From the NCBI RefSeq assembly GCF_042662685.1, contig NZ_JBHSYO010000004.1, forward strand, positions 248,001 through 312,000: a stretch of 64,000 nucleotides of DNA, in the 5' to 3' direction. A program made the translations under genes and the position numbers. The DNA comes from Pseudobowmanella zhangzhouensis. GTDB lineage: Bacteria; Pseudomonadota; Gammaproteobacteria; Enterobacterales; Alteromonadaceae. A model generated the notes under the pieces. That model made no database searches, was not told where the DNA came from, and worked only from the letters and a program-made list of their open reading frames with translations. Each line of letters opens with the position of its first letter. The stretch's first letter is position 1. Below, piece after piece: positions 16,978 to 23,784 of this stretch.

Positions 16978-17601
16978 ATGTCTCAAGCAATTTTCAATCT
17001 GGATGCAGTAGTCCGTACTGACCTGGGGAAAGGTGCGAGCCGCCGCCTGCGTCATGAAGACAAAGTACCTGCTATCCTGTACGGTGCTGGCAAAGAGCCG
17101 GTTGCCCTGACTCTGGAGCACAACGAAGTAATTCAGGCTCAAGAGTTCGAAGCTTTCTACAGCCACGTTCTGACTCTGAACATCGGCGGTGAAAAAGTAG
17201 AAGCACTGGTAAAAGACATGCAACGTCACGCATACAAGCCAAAAGTTACTCACATTGACTTCCTGCGCGTTGATGCAACACACGCTGTAACGGTTACTGT
17301 TCCACTGCACTTCATCAACGAAGCAACTTCTAAAGGTGTTAAAGAGCAAGGCGGTCACGCTGAGCACCACCTGGCTGACGTTCAAGTAAGCTGTTTAGCT
17401 GCTGATCTGCCAGAGTTCATCGAAGTTGACCTGCAAAACGTTGAACTGGGTCACACCGTTCACCTGTCCGAGCTGACTCTGCCTAAGGGTGTTACCCTGG
17501 TTGAGCTGGCCAAAGGCGCTGATCACGACCAAGCTGTTGTGACTATCAAAGCTCCTAAAGGTGGCGCTGCTGAAGAAACTTCAGAAGAAGCTGCTGAGTA
17601 A
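16978..17601 (+). CDS. rplY: 50S ribosomal protein L25, long CTC form
   Basis: L25 binds 5S rRNA in the central protuberance of the 50S subunit. The 207-residue product has an N-terminal L25 domain (VVRTDLGKGASRRLRHEDKVPAILYG) and a second beta domain of the TL5/CTC type (VTVPLHFINEATSKGVKEQGG onward), so it is longer than the 94-residue E. coli protein. It ends in an acidic tail EETSEEAAE. The start ATG 16978 has TTGGAG upstream; an open extension back to 16900 lacks family residues. Codon use is strongly biased, as expected for a highly expressed gene. A strong terminator follows. Confidence 0.96.
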   Translation: MSQAIFNLDAVVRTDLGKGASRRLRHEDKVPAILYGAGKEPVALTLEHNEVIQAQEFEAFYSHVLTLNIGGEKVEALVKDMQRHAYKPKVTHIDFLRVDATHAVTVTVPLHFINEATSKGVKEQGGHAEHHLADVQVSCLAADLPEFIEVDLQNVELGHTVHLSELTLPKGVTLVELAKGADHDQAVVTIKAPKGGAAEETSEEAAE

Positions 17602-17622
17602 TTTGCTTTAAAGCATTGTCCG

Positions 17623-17652
17623 GCTGCCACCATTAGGTGGCAGCTTTTTTTT
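17623..17652 (+). terminator. Terminator after rplY
   Basis: GCTGCCACC (17623-17631), loop ATTA, GGTGGCAGC (17636-17644), then eight T residues. Very strong; it lies just before pth, whose ribosome-binding site AGGAG begins directly after the T-tract. Confidence 0.93.
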
Positions 17653-17665
17653 AGGAGCCAGTTAA

Positions 17666-18268
17666 GTGACTCAATCCACTAATGACAATGCCATTCACCT
17701 CATCGTTGGGTTAGGTAACCCCGGTGCGGAATACGCGCAAACCCGCCATAACGCTGGTGCCTGGTTTGCCGAATTATTGTGTCAGCGATTTAATGCTCAG
17801 CTAACACTGGAAAACAAATTTTTTGCCCGCACTGCCCGCTTCAATATCGAAGGTCAGGAAGTGCGTGTAATGATCCCCACCACATACATGAACCTAAGTG
17901 GTAAGGCCGTCTCCGCTGTGGCGAACTTTTACCGTATCGCCCCTGCCAATATACTGGTTGCCTTTGATGAGCTGGACTTGCCAGCCGGTGTCGCCAAATT
18001 TAAATTCGGCGGTAGTTCGAGCCAAAACGGGATCAAAGATATCGTGTCCAAGATGGGCAATAATCGCGATTTTCATCGCTTGCGCATCGGTATTGGCCAC
18101 CCGGGTGACCGCAATAAAGTCACCGGTCATGTGCTGGGTAAGCCCGCACAGGACGAACAAACTAAAATTGATGCAGCCATTGATGAAGCTGCCCGTTGCG
18201 TGGAGGTCTGGTTTAAACAGGATCTTCTCAAAGCTACGCAACGTTTACACAGTTTTAAAGCGCCATAG
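17666..18268 (+). CDS. pth: Peptidyl-tRNA hydrolase
   Basis: Pth frees tRNA from peptidyl-tRNA that drops off the ribosome. The 200-residue protein has the signature VGLGNPGAEYAQTRHNAG with catalytic His28, the substrate-binding TTYMNLSGKAV, and FDELDLPAGVAKFKFGGSSSQNGIKDI (shorter motif FDELDLP is the family hallmark). It starts at a GTG with AGGAG about nine bases upstream. It sits between rplY and ychF, the normal gammaproteobacterial order; expression may come partly from readthrough of the rplY terminator. Confidence 0.97.
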   Translation: MTQSTNDNAIHLIVGLGNPGAEYAQTRHNAGAWFAELLCQRFNAQLTLENKFFARTARFNIEGQEVRVMIPTTYMNLSGKAVSAVANFYRIAPANILVAFDELDLPAGVAKFKFGGSSSQNGIKDIVSKMGNNRDFHRLRIGIGHPGDRNKVTGHVLGKPAQDEQTKIDAAIDEAARCVEVWFKQDLLKATQRLHSFKAP

Positions 18269-18313
18269 CGCAACACTATTTACGCGCAACTGCGCATTGA
18301 CGAGGATTCACAC

Positions 18314-19405
18314 ATGGGTTTTAAATGCGGCATTGTTGGATTACCCAACGTCGGCAAATCAACTTTGTTCAACGCGTTAACCAAAGCGGGCATCGAAGCA
18401 GCTAACTTCCCGTTTTGTACCATTGAGCCAAACACTGGCGTGGTACCTGTACCGGATTTGCGCCTGGATGCACTGGCCAAGATCGTTAACCCTCAGCGCG
18501 TGCTGCCTACTACCATGGAATTCGTGGATATCGCCGGCCTGGTAGAAGGTGCATCGAAAGGTGAAGGCCTGGGTAACAAGTTCCTGGCTAACATCCGCGA
18601 AACCGATGCGATTGGTCACGTTGTTCGCTGTTTCAACAACGACAACATCGTGCACGTTGCCGGAAAAGTCAGTCCGAAAGATGATATCGATGTCATCAAC
18701 ACCGAACTGGCGCTGGCAGATCTGGAAACCACCGAAAAAGCCATGCTGCGCGTAGCAAAGCGTGCAAAAGGTGGTGACAACGACGCCAAATTCGAAATGA
18801 AGGTACTGGAAAAGGTTAAACCGCACCTGGATGAGGGCCACCTGCTGCGCTCACTGGAATTAAGCAAAGAAGAACATGCTGCCATCGCATATATGAACTT
18901 CTTAACTCTGAAACCGACCATGTACATCGCCAACGTTAACGACGATGGCTTTGAAAACAATCCGTTACTGGATCAGGTTAAAGACATCGCGGCGGCCGAA
19001 AATGCCGTGGTTGTGGCAGTCTGTGCCGCCATCGAAGCAGAAATCGCTGAACTGGAAGACGACGAAAAAGCCGAGTTTATGGAAGATATGGGGCTGGAAG
19101 AGCCAGGCCTGAACCGCGTTATCCGCGCCGGTTATGATTTGCTTAGCCTTAACACTTACTTCACCGCGGGTGTCAAAGAAGTGCGCGCCTGGACCTTCCC
19201 GGTTGGCTCAACCGCGCCGCAGGCAGCCGGTAAAATCCATACCGATTTTGAAAAAGGCTTTATCCGCGCCGAAGTCATCGGCTTTGATGACTACATCGCC
19301 AATAACGGCGAGCAAGGCGCCAAAGACGCAGGTAAATGGCGTTTGGAAGGTAAAGAATACCGCGTCAAAGACGGCGACGTGATTCACTTCCGTTTTAACG
19401 TGTAA
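18314..19405 (+). CDS. ychF: Redox-regulated ribosome-binding ATPase YchF
   Basis: YchF (OLA1 family) is a P-loop protein that binds ribosomes and hydrolyses ATP rather than GTP. The 363-residue sequence has G1 GLPNVGKST, a DIAGLVEGASKGEGLGNKFL switch II region, and NVND in place of the GTPase NKxD motif, the basis of its nucleotide preference. The coiled-coil insert (about 135-200) and the C-terminal TGS domain (FPVGSTAPQAAGKIHTDFEKGFIRAEV region) are present. ACGAGGATT precedes the ATG. It follows pth by 45 bases and is ended by a clear terminator. Confidence 0.98.
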   Translation: MGFKCGIVGLPNVGKSTLFNALTKAGIEAANFPFCTIEPNTGVVPVPDLRLDALAKIVNPQRVLPTTMEFVDIAGLVEGASKGEGLGNKFLANIRETDAIGHVVRCFNNDNIVHVAGKVSPKDDIDVINTELALADLETTEKAMLRVAKRAKGGDNDAKFEMKVLEKVKPHLDEGHLLRSLELSKEEHAAIAYMNFLTLKPTMYIANVNDDGFENNPLLDQVKDIAAAENAVVVAVCAAIEAEIAELEDDEKAEFMEDMGLEEPGLNRVIRAGYDLLSLNTYFTAGVKEVRAWTFPVGSTAPQAAGKIHTDFEKGFIRAEVIGFDDYIANNGEQGAKDAGKWRLEGKEYRVKDGDVIHFRFNV

Positions 19406-19412
19406 ACGTTTC

Positions 19413-19439
19413 AAAAAGCTCCCAGACGGGAGCTTTTTT
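19413..19439 (+). terminator. Terminator after ychF
   Basis: AAAAAGCTCCC, loop AGAC, GGGAGCTTTTTT. It begins eight bases after the ychF stop. Confidence 0.92.
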
Positions 19440-19614
19440 ATTGGCTAATCCGCCCCAACACATCCGCATCCTTGACGTAACTACACATAATCACTAGGTT
19501 TTAAGCAATATAGTGGTGGTTGTAGATACTTTTTACGCGCGCGTTATCCAGGTCTTTCGGTAGTTACCCCCGGGTACATTGACCAGGCTTATCCGGACAA
19601 TTACGGAGGTCCCG

Positions 19615-19701
19615 ATGCCACATATACCGATGTCCAGCCCCATTTATGTTGATGGCGCATCCCAACGCTTGCATGCCCTGTCTCTGTGGAGTCAGCCATG
19701 A
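19615..19701 (+). CDS. Possible 28-residue ORF coupled to the envelope gene cluster
   Basis: ATG 19615 is preceded by GGAGGT at a spacing of four bases, the best Shine-Dalgarno sequence in this region. It opens a 28-codon frame (MPHIPMSSPIYVDGASQRLH...) whose TGA at 19699-19701 overlaps the ATG of the next gene as ATGA. That geometry is typical of translational coupling. The peptide has no membrane segment or known motif. It may be a real small protein or a leader that tunes translation of the downstream gene. Confidence 0.5.
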   Translation: MPHIPMSSPIYVDGASQRLHALSLWSQP

Positions 19702-20294
19702 ACGACCAATACGCCTCGCTGGTCGTTACCTCTGCCATTTTGATGCTGCCAATTATCCCCGCCGCCATCATCTATTTGCTGCTGACCCCGAAAAATGCCA
19801 AAAACAAAAACGAATCCAGTGGCGAATATGAAGGCCAGTTTTTCAACGCGGGTAAATTCAAAATGCGTTTTAACGTATTTGGCTCTACCGCCACCTATAT
19901 TCTGGTGCTGGCGGCGGGTTATCTCATTCATTCCGATATTGAGCGACAACATCAGAAGCAGCTGTCGATGCAAAACCAGCAGGCTTGGCTGGTCGAAGTC
20001 CCGGTCAAATTGCGTGATGAAAACGGCCCGCTACAAGCCAACAATCAGGAAATGCAGCAGGTGATGGTTACGCTGGAACCCGGCAATCTGGATGCCTCTG
20101 CCAGCCGGGTGGAATTTTGGGTGGTACCCAGCAACGAAAAATTCCCCACCGCCAATTTTTCCATGGCAGGCGCGCTAAATCGCGAAACACTGGATCTCAA
20201 CAGTGAAGAAAAGGTCATCCGCGACCACAGCAAACGAAAATTAACCAGCACCGTACCCGTGTGGCTGGAAGTGGGGGCACCCTATGCGCAATAA
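19698..20294 (+). CDS. Unknown membrane protein, first of three envelope genes
   Basis: The 198-residue protein has two predicted membrane segments (about residues 8-30, LVVTSAILMLPIIPAAIIYLL, and 59-77, TATYILVLAAGYL) separated by a polar loop. A C-terminal domain of about 115 residues (WLVEVPVKLRDENGPLQANN ...) looks like a beta-rich periplasmic domain. I chose ATG 19698 over the GTG at 19686 because GGAG lies six bases before it and it overlaps the tiny upstream ORF. I do not recognise the family. The next gene overlaps by 11 bases, so the two are expected to be made together. Confidence 0.75.
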   Translation: MNDQYASLVVTSAILMLPIIPAAIIYLLLTPKNAKNKNESSGEYEGQFFNAGKFKMRFNVFGSTATYILVLAAGYLIHSDIERQHQKQLSMQNQQAWLVEVPVKLRDENGPLQANNQEMQQVMVTLEPGNLDASASRVEFWVVPSNEKFPTANFSMAGALNRETLDLNSEEKVIRDHSKRKLTSTVPVWLEVGAPYAQ

Positions 20295-20610
20295 ACCTTA
20301 TCCTATTAAACGCTGGGCAATATTACTGCTGTTATTGGTCATCAGCCCGATTGCCAACGCTACCGACGTGCGCGGCCGGGTGGAATTTCGCGCCCGTAAT
20401 GGCATGAATTACCCGATGAATGGCGCGTTTGTGCAATTTTGTATCGTCAACACCAACAACTGCGCCGGTTACACCACAGGTTACGATGGCATGTACTATC
20501 TACGCCTCGTGCCGGGTGCCTATTACATCGTGATCAATGGCCGCGTGTTTCAGCAGATTTCTGTGCCGAATACACGCAATATCGATATTCCGCCGATAAT
20601 TGGTAACTGA
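20284..20610 (+). CDS. Unknown exported protein with carboxypeptidase-regulatory-like fold
   Basis: The 108-residue product has an N-terminal signal segment (RWAILLLLLVISPIANA, cleavage near residue 26). The mature part starts TDVRGRVEFRARNGMNYPMNGAFVQF and runs to GMYYLRLVPGAYYIVINGR, the strand pattern of carboxypeptidase-regulatory or transthyretin-like small beta domains. Two cysteines (QFCIVNTNNCAGY) may pair. It overlaps the upstream membrane-protein gene by 11 bases and precedes the next gene by one base, so all three form one unit. The role is unknown; the fold suggests binding or structural work outside the cytoplasm. Confidence 0.7.
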   Translation: MRNKPYPIKRWAILLLLLVISPIANATDVRGRVEFRARNGMNYPMNGAFVQFCIVNTNNCAGYTTGYDGMYYLRLVPGAYYIVINGRVFQQISVPNTRNIDIPPIIGN

Positions 20611-20611
20611 T

Positions 20612-20998
20612 ATGAAACGCCTGCTACTTGCAACCTATTGTTTGTCCTTGCCTGCGCTGGGATGTGATGTGGAGGTCGATGGCCAGGACCTGTTAAATAT
20701 GTTGCAACAGTCTGGACACAGGCCCGAACACAGCTGTTTTGAAGCGGATCTGAGTAAAAATCACTTCTTCGCCTTTCCCGAACAAGATTGTGAGGTAATT
20801 TTTGACAGCAATGATTGGCTCTCAAGTGACTGGCAGGTAAAACGCGTGATGGGTAATGGTACGTTTAGCTTAAAACGCGAAGCTTCTCAGTTGATTATTA
20901 CCATCGACGCGGCCGGAGGCTTTCGTCTTGGTACGTTGGTTTTCAGCACTGACGCCGAAGACTGCAATGATATTCAGCTGGAAGATATCCTTAAATAG
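20612..20998 (+). CDS. Unknown small exported protein
   Basis: From ATG 20612 (one base after the previous stop) the frame encodes 128 residues with a short signal peptide (MKRLLLATYCLSLPALG). The mature part contains four cysteines (GCDVEVDG, HSCFEADL, QDCEVIFD, EDCNDIQL), suggesting two disulphide bonds in the periplasm. A TTG four codons upstream is in frame but adds nothing signal-like. No family is recognised. It ends the three-gene unit; no terminator is evident before the converging chemoreceptor gene. Confidence 0.7.
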   Translation: MKRLLLATYCLSLPALGCDVEVDGQDLLNMLQQSGHRPEHSCFEADLSKNHFFAFPEQDCEVIFDSNDWLSSDWQVKRVMGNGTFSLKREASQLIITIDAAGGFRLGTLVFSTDAEDCNDIQLEDILK

Positions 20999-21028
20999 CC
21001 TCGCCAGCCCGGCTTATCTCCTTTTCAG

Positions 21029-23110
21029 TTAACGCAACTTGAATTGATCAATCATCGCGCGTGCTTTACCGAAATTATCATTTAACGTCGCCATCAGGCC
21101 GTTGGCGGATTCACAGCGTTCGAGGGTTTTTTCTGCTGTCGTGGCGACATGCAAAACGTTGTGGTTAATATCCTGACTCACCGTAGTTTGCTCTTCGGCT
21201 GCTGATGCAACCTGAGCAAGAATATCGTCCATTTCCTGCATAATGCGAGAAAGCTGTGCAAGATCCTCAGCGCTATGGTACACCCGCTCTGATGCCTGCT
21301 TAGAACTATTCTGGCTCTTTTCCATTTGTGCTTGCGCGCCATCGCTGCTGGCACGTAATGCATTAACCAGACTGTAAATTTCTTCAGTGGACTGTTGAGT
21401 CCGTTTGGCCAGATTACGCACCTCATCGGCCACCACCGCGAATCCACGACCTTGCTCGCCGGCACGCGCAGCCTCAATCGCCGCATTCAACGCCAGCAAA
21501 TTGGTCTGTTCGGCTATGCCTTCAATGGTATTCACCAGCCCCTGAATCGATTGGCTGCTCTCTACCAATTTACGTAAAATCGCGTCAGTTTCGTCGATTT
21601 CACGCAGCAGGGTATCAAAGGTGCTGCGGGTGTTGTTCATGGTGGTGGTAGTACTCACCAGCTTAGTCCGGATTTCGCTACTTTTACTCGCTGCATCCTG
21701 CATATTCCTCGCAATTTCGCCGCTGGTTTGCGCCATTTCGGTGACCGCGGTGGCAATCATACCAGTCTGATGTTGTTCCGTCTGTGAGGCTTTATAGGTT
21801 TGCTGAGTACTGTTATCCATCGCGGATAGTGACGAACCGGTTGCCGAGATGCACTGGGCAATTTTCAGCATGGCCTCGCTGACTTCTGCAATATGACGAT
21901 TAAATGCACGCGCGATGGCACCCAATTCGTCATAGCCATCATCGTTGATCTGTTTTGAGAAATCCTTATCTTCGGCGGCCGATTGCAACATTGTGCGGAT
22001 CGTTGCGACACGCTTGCGCAAATGCCGGTACTGCAAAGTAAGGTACCAAGCCACGGCGGCAGAAAACGCCGCTACCAGCAACAACCAGAGCCAGCGTTTC
22101 CATACCAGCGTACTGGCATCCGTTTCCGCTTGCAGCACGATTTGCGCCGCCAGATTGTCGGCCAGATTTTTAATATCACCTATGCGGTTAGTCGCTATGG
22201 CAAACCAGTCTGCCGGCCCATTAATCATGTTGAGGTCTGCGGTATTGCTGAATTGATTGGCTATGGTGGCAACCTGTTGCCAGTGGGTGAGCAACTTGTA
22301 TTCGTTTAAAGCTTTGAGTGTGTCGGCATCGGCTAGGCGTTCAATTTGCTGCATGTAATGGCGTTCATCCAGCATAAAGCGGCTGATTTGCTCATGCCGG
22401 CGTTCGCCGGTTTGGCCAGCAGCAAACACGCCATTGAGCGCTCCGCGCACCTGCCCGGCCCGTTCTTTCAACCATAACAAGCTCAGCCAGGTCGACACTT
22501 TGGCGGACAAGTCAGGATCGTTGATGTCAGTGCTGGCCAGGCGGATCCCATCCAGCGCAACCGTGTTGATATTGGAATAAAAGCCAAATGCTTGGCTACC
22601 CTGCAGCTTATCCACATCAGAGCGCAGCGTTACCTTACCCGCCAGCGCCTGATTCAGGGGTGTGAAAATATGCTCAATATCTTTGGCTGGTATCGCTTCA
22701 AGCTGATTGCTTTGGATCAGGCTCTGTAAATTCTCTACCGCGGCATCCGCTTTTAGCCGCTGGGCTTTCACGGCATCGCCATTTTTCTCGCCGCGACTGC
22801 CCAAGAAACCCGCCGTCAGGCCGCGTTCCACTGCATGCTGATGGGCTACATTATCCAGCGCTTTGGCCAGAAGTACCGTCTGTTCGGTTCGGCTTGCCGC
22901 TTCGATATCCTGGTTAATTTGCCCAATCCATAACCAGAAACCCACACTGGCAAGGGCAGAAGGCAACAGGAATGCCATAAGTAACAGACGGTTTATGGAT
23001 AACGCGGGAAACAGCACCTGTGGGTTCTCCTGTAATTTTCGACCAATCCAGTATAGAACAGCGCCGAAATTAGCAAGTATTTGTTGTAAAGCCCGCGTCC
23101 ATTCCCGCAA
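21029..23110 (-). CDS. Methyl-accepting chemotaxis protein with NIT sensing domain
   Basis: The 693-residue protein is a membrane chemoreceptor. One membrane segment lies near residues 43-65 (LLMAFLLPSALASVGFWLWIG) and a second near 339-360 (WLWLLLVAAFSAAVAWYLTL). The large periplasmic part between them starts LAKALDNVAHQHAVERGLTAGFLGS, the ERG-containing signature of NIT (nitrate/nitrite-sensing) domains. A HAMP region follows, then the cytoplasmic signalling domain with hairpin tip IEGIAEQTNLLALNAAIEAARAGE. There is no C-terminal CheR/CheB-binding pentapeptide. It is a lone receptor gene; ligand identity (nitrate or another anion) is inference from the domain. Confidence 0.9.
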   Translation of the reverse strand: MREWTRALQQILANFGAVLYWIGRKLQENPQVLFPALSINRLLLMAFLLPSALASVGFWLWIGQINQDIEAASRTEQTVLLAKALDNVAHQHAVERGLTAGFLGSRGEKNGDAVKAQRLKADAAVENLQSLIQSNQLEAIPAKDIEHIFTPLNQALAGKVTLRSDVDKLQGSQAFGFYSNINTVALDGIRLASTDINDPDLSAKVSTWLSLLWLKERAGQVRGALNGVFAAGQTGERRHEQISRFMLDERHYMQQIERLADADTLKALNEYKLLTHWQQVATIANQFSNTADLNMINGPADWFAIATNRIGDIKNLADNLAAQIVLQAETDASTLVWKRWLWLLLVAAFSAAVAWYLTLQYRHLRKRVATIRTMLQSAAEDKDFSKQINDDGYDELGAIARAFNRHIAEVSEAMLKIAQCISATGSSLSAMDNSTQQTYKASQTEQHQTGMIATAVTEMAQTSGEIARNMQDAASKSSEIRTKLVSTTTTMNNTRSTFDTLLREIDETDAILRKLVESSQSIQGLVNTIEGIAEQTNLLALNAAIEAARAGEQGRGFAVVADEVRNLAKRTQQSTEEIYSLVNALRASSDGAQAQMEKSQNSSKQASERVYHSAEDLAQLSRIMQEMDDILAQVASAAEEQTTVSQDINHNVLHVATTAEKTLERCESANGLMATLNDNFGKARAMIDQFKLR

Positions 23111-23279
23111 TGATAATGGACTCTACTCTTTAAAAAGCGCACAGAATTACCTGCATAGACTCTGTAAGTAGCTGTTTTTTTTATATTTATTTCATCACAT
23201 TCACTTTACATGAATTGGTTTCTTATCTAGCTTATTTTTGTAGCCGTAAGTTGCTACTCGTAATTCTAAGGAGAGATAA

Positions 23280-23555
23280 ATGAAAAAATTACTATGTACG
23301 TTAGGTGTCATAGGTGCGGTACTTTCTGCAGTTGGTTGTAATAGTACAAACACCACTCAAGACGGCTTTGCGCAAAGTAGTCTGAATAACGAAAAACGCT
23401 CAATGGAATGGTGTCAGGAAAACTATTCATCTGCGTCTGTGAGCACCAAGCAAAGACAGAATAATGCACGTTTCTGTGATTCAGGTGCACGAGCGGCCTA
23501 TAATGAGGCACGCGAAAAGGCAGAAGCCCCGGAAAAAACCGACTCTGTTCAATAA
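23280..23555 (+). CDS. Small putative lipoprotein
   Basis: The 91-residue product starts MKKLLCTLGVIGAVLSAVGC, a lipoprotein-type signal with Cys20 as the likely acylated residue. The lipobox AVGC is acceptable though not the strongest form. The mature part is polar (NSTNTTQDGF...; two further cysteines in MEWCQENY and ARFCDSG). AAGGAGAG lies five bases before the ATG. I recognise no family. A hairpin follows the stop. Confidence 0.7.
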   Translation: MKKLLCTLGVIGAVLSAVGCNSTNTTQDGFAQSSLNNEKRSMEWCQENYSSASVSTKQRQNNARFCDSGARAAYNEAREKAEAPEKTDSVQ

Positions 23556-23571
23556 CGCTTAACTCATTAAT

Positions 23572-23599
23572 GCGGTGACGCTGTTGTTCGAGTCACCGC
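23572..23599 (+). terminator. Hairpin after the small lipoprotein gene
   Basis: GCGGTGAC (23572-23579) pairs perfectly with GTCACCGC (23592-23599) around a 12-base loop. There is no clean T-tract (CATTCCCTATTTG follows), so termination is possible but not certain. Confidence 0.45.
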
Positions 23600-23784
23600 C
23601 ATTCCCTATTTGATTCCCATCTAATCCAAACGGCCACTATTGTTCGTAACTTACAGCAACCATCAGATGCTTTGCAGAGCGTAAAAATGTAACGAGTTTT
23701 TACAGATAATGCTCTGTTTGACACTTTAAGGTACATTGGCAAACTTTGGTCAGTTTGACCGTAAACAGGGAAATGGAGAAAACC

